NCBI GenBank assembly: GCA_964479045.1
Contig: CAYZJI010000001.1
Location: 62,001-126,000 of the forward strand
Direction of reading: 5' to 3'
DNA length: 64,000 nucleotides
From: 2-02-FULL-47-50 sp964479045
Lineage (GTDB): Bacteria > Pseudomonadota > Gammaproteobacteria > Eutrophobiales > Eutrophobiaceae
The notes beneath the pieces were generated by a model, which was not told where the DNA came from, made no database searches, and was given only the letters and a program-made list of their open reading frames with translations. A program made the position numbers and the translations under genes. Of the stretch, positions 26,101 to 34,172 are shown in pieces (the stretch's first letter is position 1; every line of letters begins with the position of its first letter).

Positions 26101-27315
26101 CTAATGATTTCGTGCGAATGAAGGCAGATCACCCGCCTGCCCCATGGCATGGCGCATGATGCAATGTTTTACGGGCATCAGCATGTCTGTAATATCCAGT
26201 CCGATATTACGTAAGTGTTTAACAGGCTCCAGCCGGTTTTCAAACAATACCTTGAACCCCTGCAACACCTTCAACATCAGATAATTCTCGCCTTTACGCC
26301 AACGTTCATAGCGGCGGAGTACCGGCAAAGTCCCGATATCCCGGTTTTTACCTGCAGTATCAATAACGATCTCAGCCAATGCAGCGGCATCCAGCAACCC
26401 CAGATTGGCACCCTGCCCCGCCAAGGGATGCACCATGTGTGCAGCATCTCCGATCAGGGCGAGGCGCGGCAGACAATATTTTTCCGCCTGTGCATGCTGC
26501 AATGGAAATCGCGCGCGCGGCCCGCTGCTCAGGATCTCTCCTGGTGTGTGGTCAAATGCCCGGGCAAGTACCTGATTAAACTCTGATTCATCCATATGCA
26601 TCAGTTGTTCAACCTGATCCGGCGTGGTTGACCAGACAATGCCGCACTGATGCGGATCGGCGAGCGGTAAAAAAGCCAGTGGACCGGTTGCCAGAAACCG
26701 CTGCCGCGCGGTTTCAGCATGCGGTTTTCCCGTAGTCACCCTGCAGGCGACCGCCTGTTGTAGATAATCGTGTACGGGATACCCGATCCCGGCAAGGGTG
26801 CGCAAGCGGGAACGGGCGCCATCTGCGCCGATGATTAAACGGGCAGTATGTCGGCTGCCATCCTCCAGCACTGCTGTCACAACGTCCCGTGCTATCTCTA
26901 TATCGTGCAGGCTGGCAGGCTGCAGATATTTTATCTGTGAATAGCCGGCGTTTGCCTGTTGCAGCGCCAGTTCAATCTGTGTTTGTTCAATGATGTAACC
27001 CAGAGTGGGTTCACACACATCAGCACTGTCAAATTCAATATCGCCATCACCCTGTTCATCCCAGACCCGCATGCTGCGGAAATGACCTATCCGGTCTGCC
27101 GGTATAAGCGGCCAGGCACCCGTGGCGCGCAAAATATTTTCTGAAGCACGTGTGATGGCGAGCGCCCGTGGATCAACCCGGTCTGTAACGGGATGAATCC
27201 CGCGCCTTTCAATCATCAGGCAACTTATACCCGCCTGTGCCAGCAAAGCCGCCACTGCGGCACCGGCGATACCGGCACCGCAAATGATCACATCGATATC
27301 CGGTTTTACTGCCAC
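26101..27315 (-). CDS. ubiI: UbiH/UbiI-family FAD-dependent ubiquinone hydroxylase (second paralogue)
   Basis: A 404-residue flavin monooxygenase of the ubiquinone biosynthesis group. The dinucleotide-binding GAGIAGAAVAALLAQAG starts at residue 12. The NAD(P)H-related GADGARS and the FAD motif LIGDAAHMVHPLAGQGANLGLLDAAAL are intact. It overlaps ubiH upstream by 10 bp. The position downstream of ubiH matches ubiI (visC), but UbiF or UbiM cannot be excluded by sequence alone. The C-terminus lacks any added domain. Confidence 0.8.
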   Translation of the reverse strand: MAVKPDIDVIICGAGIAGAAVAALLAQAGISCLMIERRGIHPVTDRVDPRALAITRASENILRATGAWPLIPADRIGHFRSMRVWDEQGDGDIEFDSADVCEPTLGYIIEQTQIELALQQANAGYSQIKYLQPASLHDIEIARDVVTAVLEDGSRHTARLIIGADGARSRLRTLAGIGYPVHDYLQQAVACRVTTGKPHAETARQRFLATGPLAFLPLADPHQCGIVWSTTPDQVEQLMHMDESEFNQVLARAFDHTPGEILSSGPRARFPLQHAQAEKYCLPRLALIGDAAHMVHPLAGQGANLGLLDAAALAEIVIDTAGKNRDIGTLPVLRRYERWRKGENYLMLKVLQGFKVLFENRLEPVKHLRNIGLDITDMLMPVKHCIMRHAMGQAGDLPSFARNH

Positions 27316-28550
27316 AACGGAATACCTCGCACCAGTCCGGGTTGGCGGCCATACAATCCCATGGCCCGCCGCGCAAACGATTGTTTCAAGGGTTTGCAGA
27401 ATTCCAGCAAGGTCATGCCGGCATTTCGCACGAACACCCGGTGCGGTAGATCGTTATAAAACATCGATGCCAGGGTATCCGTAAATTCCAGCACCCGGTT
27501 TTGATCGGCGGAACGCAGGCTCTGGTATTGATTCAACAAATGCCTTGAACCGAAATCTTCACCCTTGCTGATTGCGCGGACCAGTATTTCTGCAAGACCG
27601 GCAATATCACGCAGACACAGGTTGAACCCCTGCGCACCATTCGGATGCACGGTGTGTGCCGCATTACCCAGAATAACGACACGATCACGCACCTGTTCCT
27701 TCGCTGCAATCAGCTGTATGGGATAAGACTTGCGTGTGCCCGGTCGCTGGAACCGGCCCAACCGCCGGCCGAAACGGATTTGCAGCGACGCCAGAAAATC
27801 GCTGTCGCTCATGCTCATGTAACGATCGGCGGCTTCGGTATTCACTGTAAACACAACCACACAGCGATTGTCTGGCAGGGGTAACAGGGCCAGCGGACCC
27901 TGGGTGGTAAACCGCTCATAAGCGGTATTGGCATGTGGCTTGCCGGGCGTGACATTGGTGACGATGGCTGTCTGTCCATAATCCTTGTGGGTGATGTTGA
28001 TACCCAGTCGTTCGCGTAATTGTGACCAGGCGCCGTCCGCAGCCACTAGAAGTTTTGCGGTCAGTTTTTTCGTACTGCCATCGTGCTGCACCGTGATTTC
28101 TGCATGATCCGCACGGATGACCGTTGTCTCGACCTTCGCCGGACAGATGAAACGGATATGACTTGCCGCCTGGAGTTTCTGCATCAATACCTGACCCAGT
28201 TCGCGTGCCAGCACGATATGACCCAATGCCGGCAACTGCAGATCATGGCTATGCAGGCGCACAAAACCAAAATGATGCTGATCCGAAACGTGGATGTGCT
28301 CGACCGGGCAAGCCGTAGAGCGGACAGCCTCCCACAGATTCAACCCGGCCAGAATCTGTTGTGAGGACAAGGACAACGCCAGACCACGATCATCGTAACT
28401 CGGCTGGTCATTTGCGCGCGGGGATATCGCTTCAAGAACGGCGATGCGGACACCGGTTCCGGCCAGCGCCAGCGCCAGCGTAACGCCAACCATACCGCCC
28501 CCGGCAATGATTACATCATAATCAGTGGCAGAATCAGGCGGCGAGATCAT
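27306..28550 (-). CDS. ubiH: 2-octaprenyl-6-methoxyphenol hydroxylase family protein
   Basis: A 414-residue FAD-dependent hydroxylase for the aromatic ring of ubiquinone. FAD motifs are visible: GGGMVGVTLALALAGTGVRIAVLE at the start, VAADGAWSQLRERLGI, and ILGNAAHTVHPNGAQGFNLCLRD near the C-terminus, where Asn replaces the usual Asp of GDAAH, a known feature of UbiH proteins. It overlaps pepP by 17 bp and the next gene by 10 bp, so the set is tightly coupled. The pepP-ubiH-ubiI order is that of E. coli. Confidence 0.88.
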   Translation of the reverse strand: MISPPDSATDYDVIIAGGGMVGVTLALALAGTGVRIAVLEAISPRANDQPSYDDRGLALSLSSQQILAGLNLWEAVRSTACPVEHIHVSDQHHFGFVRLHSHDLQLPALGHIVLARELGQVLMQKLQAASHIRFICPAKVETTVIRADHAEITVQHDGSTKKLTAKLLVAADGAWSQLRERLGINITHKDYGQTAIVTNVTPGKPHANTAYERFTTQGPLALLPLPDNRCVVVFTVNTEAADRYMSMSDSDFLASLQIRFGRRLGRFQRPGTRKSYPIQLIAAKEQVRDRVVILGNAAHTVHPNGAQGFNLCLRDIAGLAEILVRAISKGEDFGSRHLLNQYQSLRSADQNRVLEFTDTLASMFYNDLPHRVFVRNAGMTLLEFCKPLKQSFARRAMGLYGRQPGLVRGIPLWQ

Positions 28551-29856
28551 GGACCATCAGGGCTTCAATCTCGGCGATGGTTTTCGGAGCGTCCCTGGTC
28601 AAAACATCATTGCCGGTTTCTGTGACCAGCACATCATCCTCAATACGTACACCGATGTTCCACCATTTCTTGGCGAGCCCCTTGCTGCCTGCCGGCAGGT
28701 ATAAACCAGGCTCAACAGTAAGCACCATGCCCGGTTCAAATGTGCGCCATTCACCCTCGACTTTGTAATCACCCACATCATGCACATCCATTCCCAGCCA
28801 GTGCCCGGTACGGTGCATGTAATATCGGGTATACGCCTGATCCTTGATGAGCTGGCGTGGTTTGCCCTTCAATATGCCGAGTTCCGCCATGCCTTCGGTC
28901 AGCGCTTCAATGGCTGCTTCATGCGGTTCATTCCAGTGATTGCCCGGTTTGACCTTGTTGATGGCAGCATACTGGGCCTGTAAAACCACTTCATAGACTT
29001 CACGCTGCGCACGGCTGAACATTCCGTTCACCGGAAAGGTCCGGGAAATATCGCTGGCATAACCGTGATATTCAGCACCGGCATCTATTAGCAGCATATC
29101 TCCGTCATTCAGCATCTGATTGTTTTCCGTGTAATGCAGGATACAGCTGTTGGCGCCGCCGCCGACAATCGGCGGATAGGCGGGTTCACGGGCGCCGCCC
29201 TGCATGAAGACATATTTCAGCTCCGCCTCGAGCTGGTATTCCATCAATCCGGGCCGGCACATCTGCATGGCACGTTTGTGTGCCTGAGCGGAAATCTTCG
29301 CTGCCTTGCGCATCGCGGTGATTTCCGCACGGCTCTTGTAGAGGCGCATTTCGTGCAACAGATGATTCAGGGAAATAAACTCATCCGGTGCGCTGATCCC
29401 GGTGCGGGCGCGTTTGCGTACCTGGTTGACCCAACCCAGCACCCGCTGATCAAACGCAGCATTATTACCCATGGTATAAAAAATACGCTGCTTGTCTTCG
29501 AGCAGTCCGGGAAGGATTTCGTCGATATCGCCTATCGGGAACGCATCGTCAGCACCAAAGCGCTGCATCGCGCCTTCCAGACCGGCACGGCGACCGTTCC
29601 AGGTTTCCATGACCGGATCGTTTTCCCGACAGAACAATACATATTCGCCGTGATGACGATCAGGAACAAGCACGGCAACGGCCTCAGGCTCGGCATAACC
29701 GGTCAGATAATAAAAATCGCTGTCCGGCCGGAACGGAAATTCCACATCGCGGTTGCGGATATACACGGAAGCGGTGGGGATGATGGCAATACTGTCATCG
29801 CCCATCAGGTCCATGAGTTTTTTGCGGCGTCGCTGGTGTTCTTTCATATCCATCAT
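28534..29856 (-). CDS. pepP: Xaa-Pro aminopeptidase (aminopeptidase P)
   Basis: Dimanganese peptidase that removes an N-terminal residue preceding proline. It has 440 residues, the E. coli PepP length. Metal ligands of the pita-bread fold are visible: Asp in LLIDAGAEYHGYASDISRTFP (two Asp), His in MHRTGHWLGMDVHDVG, and Glu in VLTVEPGLYLP and IRIEDDVLVT-like C-terminal strands. The start begins MMDMK, with an AGGTGC a few bases upstream, and the first, second or fourth residue could be the true start. It begins at the base next to the upstream YgfB-like stop. Confidence 0.94.
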   Translation of the reverse strand: MMDMKEHQRRRKKLMDLMGDDSIAIIPTASVYIRNRDVEFPFRPDSDFYYLTGYAEPEAVAVLVPDRHHGEYVLFCRENDPVMETWNGRRAGLEGAMQRFGADDAFPIGDIDEILPGLLEDKQRIFYTMGNNAAFDQRVLGWVNQVRKRARTGISAPDEFISLNHLLHEMRLYKSRAEITAMRKAAKISAQAHKRAMQMCRPGLMEYQLEAELKYVFMQGGAREPAYPPIVGGGANSCILHYTENNQMLNDGDMLLIDAGAEYHGYASDISRTFPVNGMFSRAQREVYEVVLQAQYAAINKVKPGNHWNEPHEAAIEALTEGMAELGILKGKPRQLIKDQAYTRYYMHRTGHWLGMDVHDVGDYKVEGEWRTFEPGMVLTVEPGLYLPAGSKGLAKKWWNIGVRIEDDVLVTETGNDVLTRDAPKTIAEIEALMVHDLAA

Positions 29857-30462
29857 TTAATGCACCTGCCCGGACGCGGGCATCATTCGAGGTCTGTGCA
29901 TTTCATCATGCAGCAGGATTGCGCCCATGCGAACATACTCGGTCAACTCCATGAACGCGGCCTCATCCGTTTCACCATGGCCCTGCATATCGGCAGCATC
30001 CAGACGGCAGATTTTGAAAAAATCCTGGATTAATTCACGGCATTCATGCGTCAACAGATCAAAATCAGTCAGGCCGGCCACGCCCAGACCGGACAGAAAT
30101 CCTTCACACCACTGCACCAGTGCTGCACCACGTTCATGCAGTGGAATCGTGTCATCCGGCAATAATAATTCCAGGCCATAGTCATCCGCCGAGATTTTTT
30201 CTCCAACGTCTTCGGCCAATTCCAGCAACCGGCTGTAACATTCTTCCTGCAGATCATCTTCATTTCTGTCTGCGAGCAGGAAATGCCTGAGGACATTGCC
30301 CTGAATCCGGTCAGAGACACATAAATAACCGCAGAGAAAACCGTGACACTCCGCCGCACGGCTGCCGGCCCGGCCATCAATCAATAAATTGTCCAGATCT
30401 CTGAAATTCATGTTAGTCCAGTTTTCAATACGATATTCAATATCTTCCACTAGTAAGACCAT
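29857..30462 (-). CDS. YgfB/YecA-like (UPF0149) protein
   Basis: A 201-residue UPF0149-type protein, all-helical, with the family segments ECHGFLCGYLC near residue 40 and CEGFLSGLGVAG in the middle. Its place directly upstream of pepP and ubiH is that of ygfB in enteric bacteria. The ATG at 30462 gives the full frame; an ATG at 30411 (MNFRDLD) fits the family start better, and neither has a strong ribosome-binding site. YgfB in Pseudomonas is reported to dampen an AmpR-type regulator circuit; the function here is unknown. Confidence 0.75.
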   Translation of the reverse strand: MVLLVEDIEYRIENWTNMNFRDLDNLLIDGRAGSRAAECHGFLCGYLCVSDRIQGNVLRHFLLADRNEDDLQEECYSRLLELAEDVGEKISADDYGLELLLPDDTIPLHERGAALVQWCEGFLSGLGVAGLTDFDLLTHECRELIQDFFKICRLDAADMQGHGETDEAAFMELTEYVRMGAILLHDEMHRPRMMPASGQVH

Positions 30463-30512
30463 AGTGCCGGCAGGGAGTTTGAACGGTCAGCCATGCACAT
30501 TACTCTCTGCGC

Positions 30513-30541
30513 TTGACCGGCAAGCAGGGCGGCTCTATATT
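30513..30541 (+). promoter_or_regulatory. Sigma-70 promoter of the zapA operon
   Basis: TTGACC (30513-30518), a 17-bp spacer and TATATT (30536-30541) make a good sigma-70 promoter in the divergent gap upstream of the coiled-coil gene and zapA. The start codon lies about 65 bp downstream. Confidence 0.55.
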
Positions 30542-30607
30542 GCCACTCAATAATAAACAAACCTCGGGTCTTGTGCATCCTGTTCACACGAACCAGCGGA
30601 ATCAAGC

Positions 30608-30832
30608 ATGCCTGACAAACATAACGAGAGTAACGACCTCACCGCGCTGGAAGCACGGGTAGATGAGCTTATCCACACGGTCAGCCAGCTCAAGACTGAG
30701 AATACCGCCCTGCGTCATCAACAGGAAAACCTTGTTAACGAGCGCGCCATACTGATTGAAAAAACCGAGCAGGCAAGAACCCGGATTGAATCCATGATTT
30801 CCAGACTGCGCGCCATGGAAACCCGTTCATGA
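30608..30832 (+). CDS. Short coiled-coil protein upstream of zapA (TIGR02449-like)
   Basis: A 74-residue protein predicted to be one continuous coiled coil: leucine and isoleucine recur in heptads from about 13 to 68 between charged residues. It resembles the small ZapB-like proteins encoded just before zapA in many Gammaproteobacteria (TIGR02449). Its stop overlaps the zapA start as ATGA, so the two are translationally coupled. A role in division-ring assembly is inferred from the neighbour. It could also be a general scaffold. Confidence 0.8.
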   Translation: MPDKHNESNDLTALEARVDELIHTVSQLKTENTALRHQQENLVNERAILIEKTEQARTRIESMISRLRAMETRS

Positions 30833-31137
30833 GCAAACCCATCAACGCTGTCATCCTCGAAAAAGACTATCTGATCGCCTGCAGTGAGGAAGAACGCGAT
30901 ATCTTGCATCGCGCCATTGAATACTTGAACATGAAAATGCGTGAAGTCAAGTCATCCGGCAAGGTAATTGGATCAGAACGCATCGCAGTAATGGCGGCAT
31001 TACATATCACGCACGAACTTCTGCAATACAAAGAACGAAATGAGAGCTATACTCATAACGTAGATAATTTGATCCGCCGCTTGCAGAGCAAAATTGATGA
31101 TGCTCTGGTAAAAGGCAAGCAACTGGAGATGCAATAA
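30829..31137 (+). CDS. zapA: Cell division protein ZapA
   Basis: A 102-residue ZapA, which binds FtsZ and bundles its filaments at midcell. The N-terminal beta-alpha domain (MSKPINAVILEKDYLIACSEEE) is followed by a long C-terminal helix suited to antiparallel dimer formation (ELLQYKERNESYTHNVDNLIRRLQSKI). It overlaps the coiled-coil gene by 4 nt and is followed by 6S RNA, the same order as in E. coli zapA-ssrS. Confidence 0.92.
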   Translation: MSKPINAVILEKDYLIACSEEERDILHRAIEYLNMKMREVKSSGKVIGSERIAVMAALHITHELLQYKERNESYTHNVDNLIRRLQSKIDDALVKGKQLEMQ

Positions 31138-31171
31138 TTTCAGATAATTGCGGCGGATATTACAGATTTCA

Positions 31172-31364
31172 AATTGGGTATCTACTGCGGTGTGCGTGTT
31201 CAGATGTGTGGAAACTTGAGCCTATAACGCACTACACCGGGAACTAATTCGCATCGTTGTGTGCATGTCCGTCAACGGAAAGCCTGATACGATGCCAGCT
31301 GTTCCCACTTGGACCCTTGGTTCAAGTTCGATTATCTGACACGGCACTGTGGTGATACCCACCT
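31172..31364 (+). ncRNA. ssrS: 6S RNA
   Basis: A small RNA of about 190 nt that binds sigma-70 RNA polymerase and represses transcription in stationary phase. The ends pair as GGGTATC (31176-31182) with GATACCC (31354-31360). The arms GGGAAC and GTTCCC flank a central region, GCATCGT pairs with ACGATGC, and the hairpin CTTGGACC with GGTTCAAG matches the conserved part of E. coli 6S. The gene follows zapA, its standard place. Exact ends are uncertain by a few bases, and no strong promoter is obvious just upstream. In E. coli fau (ygfA) follows; here an EVE-domain gene does. Confidence 0.88.
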
Positions 31365-31380
31365 TATTTCGTGACGCGCG

Positions 31381-31482
31381 CCTCGTGAAGCGTATCTCGT
31401 AAATCGCTTCCTTTTTCAATTACCAGATAATGTAACAACACCAACCTTATCGCTTCACGCTTCACGAACCCCGAGATACGCA
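31381..31482. repeat. Palindromic intergenic repeat, family A, copy 2
   Basis: Between 6S RNA and the EVE gene. Arm GTGAAGCGTATCTCG (31385-31399) matches copy 1 and copy 3. A partial complementary arm CGAGATACG lies at 31472-31480, with CGCTTCACGCTTCACGAA at 31451-31468 between. The last bases end 5 bp before the EVE GTG start, so this copy may influence its translation. About 50 bp of AT-rich spacer separates the arms, longer than in copy 1. The 347-bp stretch 31138-31484 holds only 6S RNA and this repeat. Confidence 0.7.
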
Positions 31483-31484
31483 AA

Positions 31485-31943
31485 GTGAACTACTGGTTAA
31501 TGAAATCCGAACCTGATGTGTTCAGCATTGATGATCTGGAAAACCGTCCCAAACAAACCGAGCCTTGGGAAGGTGTGCGCAATTATCAGGCACGGAATAT
31601 GCTTCGTGATGACATCAAAAAGGGCGATCTGGCCCTGTTCTATCATTCCAGTTGTGAAGTCCCCGGCGTCGTTGGCATCATGGAAGTCGTCAAGGAAGGC
31701 TACCCCGATCCCACTGCGTTTATCCCGAAGCACAGATATTATGATCCCAAAAGCAAGCCGGAAAAACCGGCCTGGTATCTGGTCGATGTGAAATTCAAAC
31801 GCAAACTGAAGCGTGTGATTACTCTCGCCGAACTGCGTGATAAAAAACCGTTACAGAATATGAAACTCCTGCAAAAAGGCAATCGCCTTTCGATCATGCC
31901 GCTAGCCAAAAAGGAATGGGATTACATACTCAGCATGGAATAA
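31485..31943 (+). CDS. EVE-domain protein
   Basis: A 152-residue protein that is almost entirely an EVE domain, a PUA-like fold thought to recognise modified bases in DNA or RNA. The start MNYWLMKSEPDVFSIDDL and WEGVRNYQARNMLRDDIKKGDLALFYHS are highly typical. The start is GTG at 31485; no other start gives the family N-terminus. It replaces the fau gene usual after 6S RNA. It is convergent with yaiI across 6 bp. Bacterial EVE proteins are stand-alone or linked to restriction systems; no such system is visible here. Confidence 0.88.
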   Translation: MNYWLMKSEPDVFSIDDLENRPKQTEPWEGVRNYQARNMLRDDIKKGDLALFYHSSCEVPGVVGIMEVVKEGYPDPTAFIPKHRYYDPKSKPEKPAWYLVDVKFKRKLKRVITLAELRDKKPLQNMKLLQKGNRLSIMPLAKKEWDYILSME

Positions 31944-31949
31944 GTGAAA

Positions 31950-32411
31950 TTACTTATGCCTGGATTTTAGATGGCTCATTAAAAAATTATCCAGATTGTT
32001 GGCAAACGCCAGCCTGTCACTTTGGGTTAACGCTGACGGGCCACCGGTCTGGATGCCGCTGGATCGCAAAGTATCCATAAAATCCCGCATACTGAGCCGT
32101 GCCCTGATGGTATCAGTGGTATACATCTCGCCGCGCGGATTCAATGCATGCCCGCCTTTATTGATCACTTCCGCTGCCAGTGGAATATCAGCGGTAATGA
32201 CCAGATCACCTGCTTCAATTTTTTTGACGATCTCGTTATCCGCCACATCGAAGCCATGTGATACTTGCAATGCTTTGATGAATTTTGACGGAGGGATTTG
32301 CAAACGTTGATTGGCGACCAGGATTAACTCCACCTGAGCACGTTCTGCTGCCCGGTATAGAATATCCTTGATGACTTTGGGGCAGGCATCGGCATCCACC
32401 CATATTTTCAT
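31950..32411 (-). CDS. yaiI: YaiI/YqxD family (DUF188) protein
   Basis: A 153-residue protein of the YaiI/YqxD family, a PIN-like fold group of unknown function. The family start KIWVDADACPKVIKDIL is present, then DLVITADIPLA and RGEMYTTDTIRARL. I choose ATG at 32411. A longer frame from 32465 would add 18 residues encoded by the 133-bp inverted-repeat element and not matching the family. The ribosome-binding region of the chosen start is poor and overlaps that element (terminal repeat 32416-32433). Confidence 0.85.
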   Translation of the reverse strand: MKIWVDADACPKVIKDILYRAAERAQVELILVANQRLQIPPSKFIKALQVSHGFDVADNEIVKKIEAGDLVITADIPLAAEVINKGGHALNPRGEMYTTDTIRARLSMRDFMDTLRSSGIQTGGPSALTQSDRLAFANNLDNFLMSHLKSRHK

Positions 32412-32415
32412 TTTA

Positions 32416-32548
32416 AGGAAGCTCTGAAAAAGTATGATTGCCGTCATGCCGTTGAAAAACGGCATCCAGTAAACAATTGTTTTGACTGGATTCCGGCTTT
32501 CGCCGGAATGACGATGTTAATCTATTCAGCACTTGTTCAGAGCTTCCT
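32416..32548. mobile_element. 133-bp MITE-like element with 18-bp terminal inverted repeats
   Basis: Ends AGGAAGCTCTGAAAAAGT (32416-32433) and the reverse complement of 32531-32548 match at 17 of 18 positions. The interior holds copy 1 of the 28-14-28 double hairpin. There is no ORF and no transposase. The element fills almost the whole gap between the yaiI start and the ilvA stop. No target-site duplication is evident. It looks like a small non-autonomous element, possibly moved by a transposase encoded elsewhere. Confidence 0.7.
32443..32512. repeat. 28-14-28 bp double-hairpin repeat, family B, copy 1
   Basis: Two inverted 28-bp units (32443-32470 and 32485-32512) flank a 14-bp spacer. Each unit is GTC, an 8-bp stem, a GAAA loop, the stem complement, then CCAGT. 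Stem arms are ATGCCGTT and, on the other strand, ATTCCGGC. Copy 2 at 37333 has the same lengths and a spacer differing at 2 of 14 positions. The two units also pair with each other through ATCCAGT and ACTGGAT. Confidence 0.85.
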
Positions 32549-32593
32549 CAATACTCACCACATCTTGCATAAATCAAAACAACGGCAGGATTG

Positions 32594-34114
32594 CTAACTC
32601 AAAAACATCTCGTAAGCAGGATTGTTTGTCTCTTCCCAGTATTGCATACCAAGACCATCCAGAAATTCCTGGAATTCCGGACGTTCTTCATCTCTCACCT
32701 GGATACCCATCAGCACCCGGCCATAGGCCGCGCCATGATTACGGTAATGAAACAGGCTGATATTCCAGCGTTCGTCCATTTGTGAAAGGAAATGCAACAG
32801 TGCGCCGGAGCGTTCCGGAAATTCAAACCGGTACAGGCGCTCGTCTTTGGCTTGCGGCGCATGGCCGCCGACCATGTAACGCACATGCATCTTGGCCACT
32901 TCATCGGTACTGAGATCCACCACTTCATAGCCTTTTTCCTGCAGGTGTGCGAGCAACGCATTCTTTTCCTCAATCCCATTACGCAATTGCACTCCGGCAA
33001 AGACATGTGCCTGCTGACTGTCTGCATAGCGATAGTTGAATTCAGTGATCAGGCGTGGCCCCAGATCATGGCAAAAGATCCGGAAGCTGCCTGGCCGTTC
33101 CGGTATGGTCGTACCGATCAGGGCTTCGCGGTTTTCGCCCAGTGCGGCCAGTTCAGCGATATGGCGCAGCCGATCGAAATTCACGTTGGCACCACTGAAG
33201 ATGGCGATCAACTCCTTGCCCTTGAGTTTTTCACGCCCGATAAATTGCTTCATGCCTGCAACAGCAAGTGCCCCCGCCGGTTCCGGAATAGAGCGTGTAT
33301 CTTCAAAAATATCCTTTACCGCCGCACAGATTTCATCGATGGTCACCAGCAGGATTTCATCGATTAATTCACGGGTAATGCGAAATGGTTCCTCGCCCGC
33401 CTGCCGCACAGCCGCGCCATCCGCAAAAATACCAATGTGATCCAGCACCACACATTGTCCGGCCTGCAGCGCACGCTGCATGCTCGGCGCTTCATCTGCT
33501 TCTACACCTATGATTTTAATGTCAGGTCTCACTGCCTTGACATGCGCAGCTATTCCGGCAATCAGGCCACCGCCACCGACCGGTACAAAAATGTAATCAA
33601 CTTTTCCGGGATGCTGTTCCAGTATCTCGACGCCGACGGTCGCCTGCCCGGCAATCACCACTGGATGATCGAACGGCGGGATAAAAGTCATCTGTTTTTT
33701 GCCGGCAAGTGTGACGGCATGGTCTTTCGCTTCATCGTAGGTATTCCCATACAGGATTACTTCTGCATCCAGATGCCTGACCGCATTGATTTTGATTTCA
33801 GGCGTGGTCTTCGGCATCACAATAATGGACTGGATCCGGAGCCTTTGTGCGGCGAGCGCCACGCCTTGCGCATGATTACCGGCTGAAGCAGCAATCACTC
33901 CACGGGCACGCGTCTTGTCCGGCAATGAAGCAATGAGATTATAGGCGCCGCGTAATTTATAGGAAAACACCGGCTGCTGATCTTCCCGTTTCAGCCAGAT
34001 GTGGTTCTCATGGCGCTGTGACAGTTGCCGCGCCGGATCAAGAGACGTGCGCAGGGCGACATCATAAACCCGTTGCGAGGCCTCATGGATTAATTTCTGG
34101 TATTCCTCAAACAT
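32594..34114 (-). CDS. ilvA: Threonine dehydratase (biosynthetic)
   Basis: PLP enzyme that deaminates threonine to 2-oxobutanoate, the first step towards isoleucine. It has 506 residues. The PLP lysine is Lys53 in FSYKLRGAYN, the phosphate-binding glycine loop is in VPVGGGGLIAGIA, and two ACT-like regulatory domains follow from about residue 330, consistent with isoleucine feedback. The short form (one domain) is excluded by length. It is divergent from rpiA, an arrangement known from Pseudomonas relatives. Confidence 0.95.
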   Translation of the reverse strand: MFEEYQKLIHEASQRVYDVALRTSLDPARQLSQRHENHIWLKREDQQPVFSYKLRGAYNLIASLPDKTRARGVIAASAGNHAQGVALAAQRLRIQSIIVMPKTTPEIKINAVRHLDAEVILYGNTYDEAKDHAVTLAGKKQMTFIPPFDHPVVIAGQATVGVEILEQHPGKVDYIFVPVGGGGLIAGIAAHVKAVRPDIKIIGVEADEAPSMQRALQAGQCVVLDHIGIFADGAAVRQAGEEPFRITRELIDEILLVTIDEICAAVKDIFEDTRSIPEPAGALAVAGMKQFIGREKLKGKELIAIFSGANVNFDRLRHIAELAALGENREALIGTTIPERPGSFRIFCHDLGPRLITEFNYRYADSQQAHVFAGVQLRNGIEEKNALLAHLQEKGYEVVDLSTDEVAKMHVRYMVGGHAPQAKDERLYRFEFPERSGALLHFLSQMDERWNISLFHYRNHGAAYGRVLMGIQVRDEERPEFQEFLDGLGMQYWEETNNPAYEMFLS

Positions 34115-34172
34115 CTCTATAAGATAACATTTAACATCAGTCCGGACATGCCTGAAAAACAGGGTTTATTCG

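Noticed and set aside
32412..32465. 18-residue N-terminal extension of YaiI
   Set aside because: It is encoded by the inverted-repeat element and has no family support.
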